From contig CAKPOS010000009.1 in NCBI GenBank assembly GCA_934176955.1, positions 1-58,857 on the forward strand: a stretch of DNA of 58,857 nt, given 5' to 3'. The first letter of the stretch is position 1, and each line of letters opens with the position of its first letter. Made by a program: the position numbers and the translations under genes. The notes beneath the pieces were generated by a model. That model was not told where the DNA came from, ran no database searches, and worked only from the letters and a program-made list of their open reading frames with translations. Positions 32,243-42,000 of this stretch are shown here, piece by piece. The stretch is from an uncultured Bacilli bacterium (lineage in GTDB: Bacteria > Bacillota_I > Bacilli_A > RF39 > UBA660).

Positions 32243-32941
32243 ATGAGAGGAAAATTAATTGTTATTGAGGGAACGGATTGTTCAGGAAAAGAAACACAGG
32301 CAAGTTTATTGGTCAAAAAATTAAATGAAATGGGGATAAAGTCTCAAAAATTATCTTTTCCTAATTATGAAACGGCAACAGGAAAAATTATTGGTTCTTG
32401 TTATTTAGGTAAAGAAGATTTATGTCAAAAATACTTAACTAGTAATGAAGGTTGGTTTAAAGAAGGCGCTAGTAATGTAGATGGTATGGTTTCTTCTCTT
32501 TATTATGCTGCTGATAGAAAGTATAATATTATGGAATGTGAAAATTTATTATCTCAGGGAATTCATGTTGTTTTGGATCGATATACTTTTTCAAATATGG
32601 CTCATCAAGGAGGGAAAATTGAAAAGCAAGAAGAAAGGTTTCAATTTTTTAAAAAGATTGAAACATTAGAGTTTGATATTTTAAATCTTCCTAAACCTGA
32701 TTTAGTGATTTTGTTGTATGTTCCTTTTCAAGTGACTATAGATTTGCAGCATAAGCGTTGTGCTAGTCCTGATCAGAATGAAAAAGATAAAAAGCATTTG
32801 AAAAGAGCAGAACAAACTTATTTAGAATTAAGAGCATTATATCATTTTAAGATGGTAGAGTGTACGAAAGATAATCAAATGAGAGAAATTGAAGCTATTC
32901 ATGATGAGGTTTTATCCCTTGTTAAAGAAGCCCTTAATTAG
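32243..32941 (+). CDS. tmk: Thymidylate kinase
   Basis: 232 residues. P-loop IVIEGTDCSGKETQA at the N-terminus, a DR(Y/F) motif LDRYTFSNMAHQG near residue 112 and a LID region with Lys/Arg (KHLKRAEQTYLEL) near 185. It phosphorylates dTMP to dTDP. The substrate loops differ from the Bacillus enzyme: the P-loop reads GTDCSGKET rather than GPEGAGKTT, closer to archaeal and eukaryotic thymidylate kinases and to long-LID variants seen in some Clostridia. The 12 codons upstream of ATG 32243 are not supported by a ribosome binding site. Confidence 0.85.
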   Translation: MRGKLIVIEGTDCSGKETQASLLVKKLNEMGIKSQKLSFPNYETATGKIIGSCYLGKEDLCQKYLTSNEGWFKEGASNVDGMVSSLYYAADRKYNIMECENLLSQGIHVVLDRYTFSNMAHQGGKIEKQEERFQFFKKIETLEFDILNLPKPDLVILLYVPFQVTIDLQHKRCASPDQNEKDKKHLKRAEQTYLELRALYHFKMVECTKDNQMREIEAIHDEVLSLVKEALN

Positions 32942-34259
32942 TAAAAAGAAGTGTCTTTCTCTTTTTTTCTTTATCAGTATTTTTCTCTTTTGTGTTTTTT
33001 ATTTGTATTTTTTTAGAAATATCACGGATGATGAATTATATAATTATGGTTATGCACATAACATTTTAAATCACTTGGTTCCTTATCGGGATTTTAACAT
33101 GATTGTTCCTCCTTTATTTGCTTATTTATGTGCTTTATTTCAATTTGTTTTAGGAGATAAATTAATTGTTTATCATATTGTTATTTCTTTACTAATTACT
33201 TCTATCTTTTTTCTTACTTATTCTAAGTTAGGATATCCATCCATTGTAATTTTAGTTTTTAGCTTATTTTATCCTTTTGCTGGATATAATGTGTTGAGTT
33301 TATTTTTATTGTTTTTACTGCTTTCGGTGAAGGAAAAAAAGTATGGTGAAACTTTATCTTCAGTCATTATTATTTTATTAATTTTAACTAAACAGACATT
33401 TGCTTTATTTATGATTCCCAATTTGTTAGAAACAAAAAATTTAAAAAGAACAATACTAATTTATTTAGTGGGAATTTTTTGTTCTCTTCTTTATTTTGTG
33501 TGTTTTGATAATTTATTTTCGTTTATTAATTATTGCTTTTTGGGGATGTTTGATTTTACTTCTTCTAATTATTATTCAGGTGGAGTGTTGCTTTGGATAG
33601 AGTGTTTTTTCCTTTTTTATTTGTTTGTTTATTATCTTCACTATCGAGATATTCAAGCTTTATATATAGCTTTATTTCAAATTGTTGTTTTTCCTATTGT
33701 TGATTTTTTTCATTTTTGTATTGGTGTAATTCCAGTTATTTATTTCTTGTTTAAGAAATTTCGTTTTAATCCTTTTATTCATCATTTGTTATTCGTTTTC
33801 TTTTTTACAATAGCATGTACTTTGCATTTTGTGATGATTTCTAAGATACAATATGAGAATTTAGGACTTTATTCAACAAAAAATTTTATGTATCTTCGGC
33901 TAGTTTCCAATAATACTGCTAGTAATGTACAAAAAATTAGAGAAGAAATAGAAACAAATTCTTCTTTAACTGTATTTTTTTTAGGTACAGATGCTTATTT
34001 TATGAAATTAAATTTAGATATTCCTATTCATCAGTTTGATAATATTAATAATGGGAATATGGGATATCATGGAGTAGAGAAATATATATCTAAAATTAAA
34101 AATATTTGTCAAGTTAAAAAATGTATGTTTGTTTTTGATGATAAAGAAGCTACTGGAGCAAGAACAACTCAAACCAATAAAATTATTTTAAATTATGTTA
34201 AAGATAATTACTTTCAGTACTATTCTTCAGCAAGTTTTGATCTTTATAAAAATTTTTAA
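32901..34259 (+). CDS. Polytopic GT-C-like membrane protein
   Basis: 452 residues if started at ATG 32901; a TTG at 32919 behind GAGG is an alternative. About ten membrane helices. Just after the first helix comes DDELYNYGYAHNILNHLVPY followed by RDFNMIVPPL, the acidic DD/DE-plus-PPL loop of GT-C glycosyltransferases that use polyprenyl-phosphate sugars. The last ~120 residues form an extracytoplasmic domain. The gene overlaps the end of tmk in another frame. The sugar and acceptor are unknown; a pilin or wall-polymer glycosyltransferase is plausible. Confidence 0.65.
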   Translation: MMRFYPLLKKPLISKKKCLSLFFFISIFLFCVFYLYFFRNITDDELYNYGYAHNILNHLVPYRDFNMIVPPLFAYLCALFQFVLGDKLIVYHIVISLLITSIFFLTYSKLGYPSIVILVFSLFYPFAGYNVLSLFLLFLLLSVKEKKYGETLSSVIIILLILTKQTFALFMIPNLLETKNLKRTILIYLVGIFCSLLYFVCFDNLFSFINYCFLGMFDFTSSNYYSGGVLLWIECFFLFYLFVYYLHYRDIQALYIALFQIVVFPIVDFFHFCIGVIPVIYFLFKKFRFNPFIHHLLFVFFFTIACTLHFVMISKIQYENLGLYSTKNFMYLRLVSNNTASNVQKIREEIETNSSLTVFFLGTDAYFMKLNLDIPIHQFDNINNGNMGYHGVEKYISKIKNICQVKKCMFVFDDKEATGARTTQTNKIILNYVKDNYFQYYSSASFDLYKNF

Positions 34260-34265
34260 AATTGG

Positions 34266-34294
34266 TTGCAATTTTTTGACTATTTTGCTATACT
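34266..34294 (+). promoter_or_regulatory. Promoter of the TasA-like gene
   Basis: TTGCAA at 34266-34271, a 17 bp spacer and TATACT at 34289-34294. Confidence 0.65.
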
Positions 34295-34318
34295 TAAGAA
34301 AATAAGGAGGATAAAGAA

Positions 34319-35350
34319 GTGGAACAGAATGAAAAGAAAAAACAAGGGATTTCAATTAATAATGTGTTTTATGCTGTAATTGGTGTAGCGACTTTAATGA
34401 TTGCGGTTATTGGAGCAACATTTGCTTATTATACGGCTACAGCAACAGATGCAACAACATTAAAAGGTAATATGGCAACAATTAAGTTTGACCTTGATGT
34501 AAAAAAAGTAACCGATAAAGATAATACAAGAGGTGGCTTAATTCCAATGTCTAATAACATGATAGAACAAGCCTTAACTAAAAATGCAGCAGTATCTGGA
34601 AAAGGTATTTGTGTAGATGATAACGGAAACGCTGTTTGTCAGGTATATAAAATTACAGCGGTAAATGCCAGTACTGCAAGTATGTTCTTAGATGGATATG
34701 TAACATTATCAGGTGGTTCGGGTACTCCTGCTGATTATTCAGCAAGTGGAAGTAATAAAACAACAATGAGATGGGCACAAGTATTTTGTAGTGCAGAGTC
34801 ATCTAATTTAGTTACTGCTTGTACAACTGCAGGAAAATCAACCGTTCGTGCAACAAAGGATATTGCATTTTCAGCTTTAGGTGGTACTTCGGTGAAAGGT
34901 GATGGATTAAATAAAGGAGAAATAAAATCGGCACGTGCTGATGTTACTTATGCTCAAACAGATGCTACGAATGCAGCAGTAATTCAAGGAAATAGATATG
35001 AAGTAATTAAACAGAATTATATTCGTGTAAGTGATCATACTGCTGGAGACTATTCTTATAAGAGAGTAAATGATACTACTTCTGCATTAGTATATAATCA
35101 ATATTTGGAAGCAAATGATAATGTTGCAGGAAATAATACAGGTACAAGTAGTAGTACATTTAAAGATGCTCAAGTATATTATATTGTTGTTTGGTTAAGT
35201 GAAAACGGACATAACCAGACACAAGGAGCTACTGGTGCAAGTGAAAATTTAGCAAACTTTTTCCAGGGAAATGTAACATTTATTTCTGCACAAGGTAGTG
35301 AGGTAACGGCAACATTTAGTGGTCATACTAGAGTTACTCCAAATACGTAA
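34319..35350 (+). CDS. TasA/camelysin-like secreted surface protein
   Basis: 343 residues from GTG 34319 behind AAGGAGGATAAAGAA. An N-terminal helix, FYAVIGVATLMIAVIGATFA followed by YYTATATD, has the IGATxAYY(T/S) ending seen in the CalY/TasA and related surface fibre or SipW-processed proteins of Bacillota. The mature part is Thr/Ala/Asn/Gly-rich and predicted beta, with four cysteines. Base composition is slightly richer than its neighbours, suggesting strong expression. No SipW-type peptidase is in the window. The protein could form fibres or a surface layer; this is inference. Confidence 0.6.
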   Translation: MEQNEKKKQGISINNVFYAVIGVATLMIAVIGATFAYYTATATDATTLKGNMATIKFDLDVKKVTDKDNTRGGLIPMSNNMIEQALTKNAAVSGKGICVDDNGNAVCQVYKITAVNASTASMFLDGYVTLSGGSGTPADYSASGSNKTTMRWAQVFCSAESSNLVTACTTAGKSTVRATKDIAFSALGGTSVKGDGLNKGEIKSARADVTYAQTDATNAAVIQGNRYEVIKQNYIRVSDHTAGDYSYKRVNDTTSALVYNQYLEANDNVAGNNTGTSSSTFKDAQVYYIVVWLSENGHNQTQGATGASENLANFFQGNVTFISAQGSEVTATFSGHTRVTPNT

Positions 35351-35372
35351 TATTATTTTGATTTTAGATAAG

Positions 35373-35425
35373 AAATAATTAGTGATTAATCATAAAAATT
35401 ACTTAATCAACTAGTTATTTTTTTG
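35373..35425 (+). terminator. Long-stem terminator of the TasA-like gene
   Basis: AAATAATTAGTGATTAA pairs with TTAATCAACTAGTTATTT (one bulge, one G-U) and T's follow. Confidence 0.85.
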
Positions 35426-35464
35426 ATTTATTATAGGTGTTAAAAAAATATTTTGTAAGATTAT

Positions 35465-35493
35465 TGACAAATATGTTATTTTAAGGTATGATT
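35465..35493 (+). promoter_or_regulatory. Promoter of the small VirB2-like gene
   Basis: TTGACA at 35465-35470, a 17 bp spacer and TATGAT at 35488-35493. Confidence 0.8.
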
Positions 35494-35518
35494 TATTTGT
35501 ATGAAAGAGGTGTTTTAA

Positions 35519-35842
35519 ATGAATGGCCCTTGTGGTGGACTAGAAGATGTAGTTCGAATTATTAAGAATGTAGTTGATATCATCAAAATTTTAATTCCAA
35601 TTGGATTAATTGTTTATGGACTTTTAGATTTAGGAAAGGCAGTTATTGCTGGTAAAGAAGACGAAATGAAGAAGGCACAAGGTACATTAATAAAAAGATG
35701 TATTTATGCTGCAGCTGTTTTCTTAGTTGTCAATTTGGTTGTTTTTATTACTGGTTTAGTTGGGGCAAAGGGTTGGCAACAATGCTGGGCTAATGCTGGA
35801 GGAAATACTACTATAGGTGATGGTGGTGGTGCAGAAGGTTAA
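35519..35842 (+). CDS. Two-helix VirB2/TrbC-pilin-like membrane protein
   Basis: 107 residues. Two hydrophobic helices (about 20-38 and 62-83) are separated by a cytoplasmic loop GKAVIAGKEDEMKKAQGTLI. This helix-loop-helix with a GKEDEMKKA loop resembles TrbC/VirB2 pilins and small proteins of Gram-positive conjugation loci, but no other type IV secretion gene is in the window. The tail is Gly-rich with one Cys, and another Cys sits near the N-terminus (NGPCGGLE). It has its own strong promoter and terminator. A stand-alone membrane protein is equally possible. Confidence 0.55.
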   Translation: MNGPCGGLEDVVRIIKNVVDIIKILIPIGLIVYGLLDLGKAVIAGKEDEMKKAQGTLIKRCIYAAAVFLVVNLVVFITGLVGAKGWQQCWANAGGNTTIGDGGGAEG

Positions 35843-35859
35843 AATAGCCTTCTTTTTTC
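35833..35859 (+). terminator. Terminator after the VirB2-like gene
   Basis: AGAAGG/CCTTCT is followed by TTTTTT and overlaps the stop codon. Confidence 0.8.
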
Positions 35860-35947
35860 TTTGGGTAAATATTATATAATTTTTATTGATTGCATTTAAT
35901 TTTACTAATTTCTATGGTATGATAATATTTAGTGAAGGTGATGGATA

Positions 35948-38509
35948 ATGAAGAAAGTTATACTAGTTGATGGGAATAACTTATTATTTAGAAGTTATTA
36001 TGCAACTGCTTATTCAGGAAATTTAATGAAAAATAGCAAAGGATTTCCCACTAATGGATTATTTGGATTTATTAATATGATGAATAAAATTATTCACGAA
36101 GAAAATCCTAATTATATTTTAGTTGCATTTGATATGGGAAAAACTTTTCGTCATGAAAAGTATGAAGATTATAAAGGAGGAAGAGATGAGACTCCTAATG
36201 ATTTAAAAGTACAATTTCCGGTTGCTAAAGAAATTTTAAAAGCTATGGGAATTTGTTATTTAGAAGTGCAAGATTATGAAGCAGATGATATTATTGGTAC
36301 ATATGCAAAGCAAATTGATGATAGCAATGATTATGAAGGACTTATTGTTAGTAGTGATAAGGATTTGCTTCAATTAATATCGGAACATAATACGGTTAAG
36401 CTTTTAAAAACAAAAGATTCAATAATGATGACACCAATAACTTTTAAAGAAATTTATGGGGTAGAGCCATTGCGAATGACAGATTTAAAAGGATTAATGG
36501 GGGATGCTTCTGATAATATTCCAGGAGTAAAAGGAATTGGAGAAAAGACAGCAATTAAGTTGTTAACTCAGTATAATAATCTAGAGAATCTTTATGAACA
36601 TATTGATGAAATTAAAGGAGCAACGCAAAGAAAATTAATAGAAGGAAAGGAAAGTGCTTTTACTAGTCGAGAAATAGCTACTATTTATCGTGAAGTTCCT
36701 GTAACTTATTCTTTAGAAGATTTAAAATATTCTTCTTCTATTTCCAAAGAATTAATTCAACTTTATAATGAATTAGAATTTTATTCTTTTATTAAAAAAA
36801 TAGATACTCCTATCTCAGAAAATGATGATATTGATTTTCAAATTGTTAGTAGTAATGAAATAGAGGAGATTCATGAACCTGTTGCTATTTATATTGATAC
36901 CAATGAAACAAATTATCATAAGGCAAGTATTTTAGGAATTGCTTTATATAATCAAAAAATTCATTATTATATTCCTTTTGAGTCTTTAGATAGTTTATCT
37001 TTTATCAAAGGAGAAGTTTATACTTATGATCATAAAAAGAATTATGTTTTGTTCAAAAGAAATCAACTTGATATTCCTTATTCTACTATGGATGTTATGA
37101 TTGCTAGTTACTTATTAAATTATAATGTAAAAGATGATATTGCTAATGTGGCAGCTACTTTAGGATATGAACTAGAGTTTTCAAATAAAAAAGAAAAACT
37201 TTCTTTAGAAGAATTAGCTTTAAGAAATATAAAAAGAGCAAAGTTTATTTATGATATTACAGAAAGACTTTACAATGAGATGAGAGAAAAAGAAGTATTT
37301 TCGTTATATCAAGAAATAGAGCTACCATTAAGTACTGTTTTAGCTAAGATGGAATTAGAAGGGATAAGTTGCGACAAAAAAGTTTTAGATGATATGGGAA
37401 TAGATATTCAAAAAAGAATTAAAGTTTTAGAAGAAAATATTTATTCTTATAGTGGTGTTGAATTTAATATTAGTAGTCCTAAGCAGTTAGGGGAAGTTTT
37501 GTTTGATAAATTATCTCTTCCTCATGGAAAAAAGAATAAGCAGGGATATTCTACTGATGAAGCAACGCTTTCTAAGTTAAAAGAGTATCCAATTGTTAGA
37601 GATGTTTTGGAATACCGAATGTTAATGAAATTATATACTACTTATATTGAGGGGTTAAAAAATAATATTCATTCTGATGGAAAAATTCATACGATTTATA
37701 CACAGACATTAACAAGAACTGGTCGTCTTTCTTCAATTGAACCTAATTTACAGAATATTCCTGTGCGTAATGAATATGGAAGATTAATTCGAAAGTGTTT
37801 TGTTCCCAGTTCGGGTTGTTATATTTTGAGTAGTGATTATTCTCAAATTGAATTAAGAATTTTTGCTCATTTAGCGGGAATAGAATCTTTGAAGAATGCT
37901 TTTTTAGAAAATTTAGATATTCATACGAAGACGGCTAGTGATATTTATGGGGTTCCTATTTCTGAGGTTACGTCTAATATGCGTCGTAGTGCTAAAGCAG
38001 TTAATTTTGGTATTATTTATGGAATTAGTAGCTATGGTCTTGCTAGTGATTTAAATATTTCAGTGAAAGATGCTAAGAATTTTATTGATGCTTATTTTCA
38101 AACTTTTCCTGGAATTAAAACTTATATGGATAAGGCTATTCAAGAGGCTCATGAAGTTGGTTATGTAAAAACAATTATGGGTAGAAAAAGAGTAATTGAT
38201 GAGTTAAATAATAGTAATTATATGATTAGAAGTATGGGGGAGAGAATGGCTTTAAATACGCCTATTCAAGGAAGTAGTGCTGATATTTTAAAAAAAGCTA
38301 TGATTGAAATTGATCAAAAGTTTGAAGAATTCAATCTAAAAAGTAAAATGCTTCTTCAAATTCACGATGAGCTGGTTTTTAATGTTTATGAAACGGAATT
38401 GGATGAAGTAAAAAAAATTGTTCAAGAGGTTATGGAAAATACTGTTCAATTAACGGTACCGCTTAAAGTAGAATTAAATTTAGGTAAAAATTTATATGAA
38501 GCGAAATAG
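35948..38509 (+). CDS. polA: DNA polymerase I
   Basis: 853 residues. Residues 1-290 form the 5'-3' exonuclease (LVDGNNLLFRSYYA, DYEADDIIGT, SSDKDLLQL). Residues ~300-470 form a degenerate 3'-5' exonuclease domain: the D-x-E motif reads IYIDTNETN without the catalytic Glu, so proofreading is probably absent as in Bacillus. The polymerase domain has SSDYSQIELRIFAHLAG near residue 632, RRSAKAVNFGIIYGIS and QIHDELVF. It fills gaps in repair and removes RNA primers. mutM follows 15 bp later in the same operon. Confidence 0.97.
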   Translation: MKKVILVDGNNLLFRSYYATAYSGNLMKNSKGFPTNGLFGFINMMNKIIHEENPNYILVAFDMGKTFRHEKYEDYKGGRDETPNDLKVQFPVAKEILKAMGICYLEVQDYEADDIIGTYAKQIDDSNDYEGLIVSSDKDLLQLISEHNTVKLLKTKDSIMMTPITFKEIYGVEPLRMTDLKGLMGDASDNIPGVKGIGEKTAIKLLTQYNNLENLYEHIDEIKGATQRKLIEGKESAFTSREIATIYREVPVTYSLEDLKYSSSISKELIQLYNELEFYSFIKKIDTPISENDDIDFQIVSSNEIEEIHEPVAIYIDTNETNYHKASILGIALYNQKIHYYIPFESLDSLSFIKGEVYTYDHKKNYVLFKRNQLDIPYSTMDVMIASYLLNYNVKDDIANVAATLGYELEFSNKKEKLSLEELALRNIKRAKFIYDITERLYNEMREKEVFSLYQEIELPLSTVLAKMELEGISCDKKVLDDMGIDIQKRIKVLEENIYSYSGVEFNISSPKQLGEVLFDKLSLPHGKKNKQGYSTDEATLSKLKEYPIVRDVLEYRMLMKLYTTYIEGLKNNIHSDGKIHTIYTQTLTRTGRLSSIEPNLQNIPVRNEYGRLIRKCFVPSSGCYILSSDYSQIELRIFAHLAGIESLKNAFLENLDIHTKTASDIYGVPISEVTSNMRRSAKAVNFGIIYGISSYGLASDLNISVKDAKNFIDAYFQTFPGIKTYMDKAIQEAHEVGYVKTIMGRKRVIDELNNSNYMIRSMGERMALNTPIQGSSADILKKAMIEIDQKFEEFNLKSKMLLQIHDELVFNVYETELDEVKKIVQEVMENTVQLTVPLKVELNLGKNLYEAK

Positions 38510-38524
38510 AAGTGGGGGATTTTT

Positions 38525-39352
38525 ATGCCAGAATTGCCAGAGGTAGAGACTGTTGTTCGTGGTCTTCGGGAAAAAGTAGTGGGAAGAATTATCAAAAAAG
38601 TAAATATTTATTATGATAATATTATTGAATATCCAGATGTTTGTTCTTTTCAAAAGAAAATTAAAAATCAAAAAATAAATGAGATAAATCGCTATGGAAA
38701 ATGGATTATTTTTGTTTTAGATCATTATTATTTATTATCTCATTTGAGAATGGAAGGTAAATATTTTTTGAAATCTCCTAATGAACAAATGGATAAACAT
38801 GAACATGTTACTTTTTTGTTGGATAATAACTTAGAATTAAGGTATATGGATGTTCGTAAATTTGGAAAAATGCAACTTATTGAAAAAGAAGACATCAATA
38901 AAATTGGTCCTTTTTTAAATATGGGATTAGAACCATGGGATAAAAAATTAAATCGTACTTATTTAAAAGAAAAATTGAAAAAAAAGAAGTTGCCTATTAA
39001 AAGCTGCTTGTTGGATCAAAGAATAATTGTTGGTATAGGGAATATCTATGTAGATGAGATTTTATTTTTATCTAAAATTAATCCATTGAAAGAGGCAAAT
39101 TCTCTTTCTTTGGAGGAACTTGAAAGAATTATTGATAATACAAAATTAGTTTTGGAAAAAGCAATTGAAAAAGGTGGAACAACTATACGGAGTTATACTT
39201 CCTTAAATGGAATTCATGGTCTTTTTCAACAAGAGTTGTATGTTCATGCTAAAGAAGGAGAACAATGTTTAATATGTGGAAATCCTATTTTAAAAATTAA
39301 AGTAGGTGGTCGTGGGACTTATTATTGTCCTAGATGTCAGAAAAATATTTAA
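38525..39352 (+). CDS. mutM: Formamidopyrimidine-DNA glycosylase
   Basis: 275 residues. The mature N-terminus PELPEVETVVRGL includes the catalytic Pro2/Glu3; the H2TH region and the C-terminal zinc finger (CLICGNPILKIKVGGRGTYY followed by CPRC) with the DNA-contacting Arg are intact. It excises 8-oxoguanine and FaPy lesions. It directly follows polA, a common Bacillota pairing for base-excision repair. The start follows AGTGGGGGATTTTT. Confidence 0.96.
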   Translation: MPELPEVETVVRGLREKVVGRIIKKVNIYYDNIIEYPDVCSFQKKIKNQKINEINRYGKWIIFVLDHYYLLSHLRMEGKYFLKSPNEQMDKHEHVTFLLDNNLELRYMDVRKFGKMQLIEKEDINKIGPFLNMGLEPWDKKLNRTYLKEKLKKKKLPIKSCLLDQRIIVGIGNIYVDEILFLSKINPLKEANSLSLEELERIIDNTKLVLEKAIEKGGTTIRSYTSLNGIHGLFQQELYVHAKEGEQCLICGNPILKIKVGGRGTYYCPRCQKNI

Positions 39353-39411
39353 TTAATTTTTATAATTATAGTTATTTTTGAATATTTTAAGTTAATATGA
39401 GGAGGTTTTTT

Positions 39412-39990
39412 ATGAGAACAGAAGAAATTAAATTATTGAGGGATAAATATTATTCTCTAGTAAAAGAAAATCAAGAATTACTAGCAATAAAGAAAAGAAT
39501 TTCAGAGTTAGAGCAGACAAATGAAGTAAAGGAGTATTTATATTTAACTGATAGAATTAATTCTCAGTATTTTAGCAAAGAAAAATCTAATCGTGAATTG
39601 GTTCGAGATGCAATTAATTTTTCCGATATAACACCAACAAATGATATTTATGTTTATATTGGTGCTTACAAATATAGTAGTGAATCAGAGATTATTCATG
39701 GTTCTAGTATTTACTTAGCTAGTCGAAATGATCATATTGCTGATTATGTTGTTTATTATAATTTGGAGGCAAAAAAGTATAGTTTAGATTTTTCTAGAGA
39801 GGTTCCATATGAAAATGCTGATGAATTTGAAAGGGAACATAAAGTAATTTTTCCTAAAAAATTTAGTTTTAATAGAGAAGCTTATTTTTATGATTTACAG
39901 GATGAATACTTTACTACAGTTATTTTGGAATCAGAAGAGAAAGCAATATCAAAAATAAAACAATTAGTTAAGAAAAATAATAGGGTTTAA
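39412..39990 (+). CDS. Hypothetical protein (192 aa)
   Basis: ATG 39412 follows GAGGAGG; a longer frame starting 15 bp earlier overlaps that site. The N-terminal ~60 residues are charged and coiled-coil-like (EIKLLRDKYYSLVKENQELL), followed by an alpha/beta part with alternating hydrophobic strands. No membrane segment, Cys cluster or catalytic motif is recognised. It lies between mutM and uvrB (15 bp before uvrB) in what looks like one DNA-repair transcription unit, so a co-regulated role is possible but unproven. Confidence 0.6.
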   Translation: MRTEEIKLLRDKYYSLVKENQELLAIKKRISELEQTNEVKEYLYLTDRINSQYFSKEKSNRELVRDAINFSDITPTNDIYVYIGAYKYSSESEIIHGSSIYLASRNDHIADYVVYYNLEAKKYSLDFSREVPYENADEFEREHKVIFPKKFSFNREAYFYDLQDEYFTTVILESEEKAISKIKQLVKKNNRV

Positions 39991-40005
39991 AAGTGGGGAT
40001 TGTTT

Positions 40006-41955
40006 ATGTTTAAATTGGTATCAAAATATCAGCCAAATGGGGATCAACCTGAGGCGATAAAAGAGTTAGTTAGTGGGATTAAAAATGGGCGTAAAGAGCA
40101 GGTTTTACTGGGTGCAACGGGTACTGGAAAGACATTTACAATTGCTAATGTTATCAATGAGGTTCAGAAGCCAACTTTGGTTCTTGCTCATAACAAAACT
40201 TTGGCTGGTCAATTGTATTCCGAGTTGAAGGAATTGTTTCCAGATAATCGTGTTGAGTACTTTGTATCTTACTATGATTATTATCAACCTGAAGCTTATG
40301 TTCCTTCTACGGATACTTATATTGAAAAAGATTCTTCTATTAATGATGAAATTGATGAATTAAGACATAGTGCTACTTCAGGATTATTATCAAGAAGAGA
40401 TATTATTGTAGTAGCTTCTGTTTCTTGTATTTATGGAATAGGAGAAGTAGAAGATTATAAAAATAAAATACTTACTTTGAATGTTGATGATGAAATAGAA
40501 AGAGAAGAAGTATTAAAAAGATTAGTGGATATGTTATATGAGAGAAATGAAATAGATTTTAAGAGAGGAACATTTCGCTCTAAGGGAGATGTTATTGAGA
40601 TTATTCCTAGTTATGAAAGAAAAAATGGAATTCGTATAGAGTTTTTTGGTGATACGATTGATCGAATTTCTTCTTTTGATGTTGTAACTGGTCAAGCTTT
40701 AAATTATAAAAAGTCAGTTTCTATTTTTCCTGCTTCTCACTTCGTTACTGATGAAGAGAAATTAAAGATTTCTATTGAAAGAATTCGTAAAGAATGTGAT
40801 GAGCAATGTCAGTATTTTAAAGAACATGGAAAATTGATAGAAGAACAAAGAATTCGGGAAAGATGTAATTACGATATGGAAATGCTTGAAGAAACAGGGT
40901 TTTGTCATGGTATAGAAAATTATTCTAGGCATATTGCCCTAAGAGGAGAAGGGGAGACGCCAACTTGTTTAATCGACTTTTTTCCCAAAGATTTTTTAAT
41001 GGTTATTGATGAATCTCATGTTACTATTCCTCAAGTGAGGGGAATGTATAATGGGGATAGAGCGCGAAAAATGAACTTGGTTGAATACGGCTTTCGCTTA
41101 CCAAGTGCGCTTGATAATCGGCCTTTAAAATTTGATGAGTTTGAAAAAAAGATTAATCAAGTTATTTATGTGTCGGCAACTCCTGGAGATTATGAAATGG
41201 AACATGTTCATGGAGAAGTGGTAGAACAAATTATTCGGCCAACTGGTCTTTTAGACCCTCTTATTGAGGTTAGAAAAACAAAAAATCAAATTGATAATCT
41301 TGTTGAAGAAATTGAAAAGCGAATTGCTCAGAATGAAAGAGTGTTAATCACGACATTAACGATTAAAATGGCAGAGGAATTGTCTAATTATTTAAAAAAT
41401 ATTGAGATTAAGGTTGCTTATCTACATAGTGAAATTAAAACGTTACAAAGAATGCAAATTATTCATGATTTACGTGTAGGGAAATATGATGTTGTTGTTG
41501 GGATTAATCTTCTTAGAGAAGGAATTGATATTCCAGAGGTTAGTTTAATTGCGATTATGGATGCGGATAAACAAGGTTTCTTAAGAAGTACTAGAAGTTT
41601 AATTCAAACGATTGGTAGATGCGCTAGGAATAGTCATGGAGAAGTTATTATGTATGCGGATACCATAAGTGATAGTATGCAAGAAGCTATTTCGGAAACG
41701 GCAAGAAGAAGAAAAATTCAAGAAGAATATAATGCTGTTCATGGAATTGTTCCTAAAACGATTATCAAAGAAATTCGAGATGTGATTTCTAATGAAGAAG
41801 AAGTAAAACCAGAGAAAAAGAAAAAAATGACCAAAAAAGAAAAAGAAGAAATGATAGATACTCTAACGAGAGAAATGAAACAAGCGGCTTTAGAACTTGA
41901 TTTTGAGAGGGCAACAGAGCTTAGAGATATTATATTTGAATTACAAAGTGAATAA
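40006..41955 (+). CDS. uvrB: Excinuclease ABC subunit B
   Basis: 649 residues. Walker A LGATGTGKTFTIANV near residue 36, the beta-hairpin YYDYYQPEAYVPSTDTYIEK near 88, helicase motif II VIDESH, motif VI QTIGRCARN and a C-terminal UVR domain (ALELDFERATELRDII). UvrB verifies damage loaded by UvrA and recruits UvrC. ATG 40006 is chosen; a TTG two codons upstream is weaker. uvrA is not downstream here; transcription ends in a hairpin that also contains the next promoter. Confidence 0.97.
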   Translation: MFKLVSKYQPNGDQPEAIKELVSGIKNGRKEQVLLGATGTGKTFTIANVINEVQKPTLVLAHNKTLAGQLYSELKELFPDNRVEYFVSYYDYYQPEAYVPSTDTYIEKDSSINDEIDELRHSATSGLLSRRDIIVVASVSCIYGIGEVEDYKNKILTLNVDDEIEREEVLKRLVDMLYERNEIDFKRGTFRSKGDVIEIIPSYERKNGIRIEFFGDTIDRISSFDVVTGQALNYKKSVSIFPASHFVTDEEKLKISIERIRKECDEQCQYFKEHGKLIEEQRIRERCNYDMEMLEETGFCHGIENYSRHIALRGEGETPTCLIDFFPKDFLMVIDESHVTIPQVRGMYNGDRARKMNLVEYGFRLPSALDNRPLKFDEFEKKINQVIYVSATPGDYEMEHVHGEVVEQIIRPTGLLDPLIEVRKTKNQIDNLVEEIEKRIAQNERVLITTLTIKMAEELSNYLKNIEIKVAYLHSEIKTLQRMQIIHDLRVGKYDVVVGINLLREGIDIPEVSLIAIMDADKQGFLRSTRSLIQTIGRCARNSHGEVIMYADTISDSMQEAISETARRRKIQEEYNAVHGIVPKTIIKEIRDVISNEEEVKPEKKKKMTKKEKEEMIDTLTREMKQAALELDFERATELRDIIFELQSE

Positions 41956-41973
41956 AAAATAAAAAAAGTAAAA

Positions 41974-42000
41974 AAGATAATGACAGGTTATCTTTTTTTT
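41974..42000 (+). terminator. Terminator of uvrB, overlapping the next promoter
   Basis: AAGATAA-tgacagg-TTATCTT is followed by T's. The loop ATGACA is also the -35 of the next promoter. Confidence 0.8.

Noticed and set aside
34319..35842. Conjugation or type IV secretion locus
   Set aside because: A single VirB2-like small protein with no VirB4, VirD4, relaxase or other component nearby is not enough.
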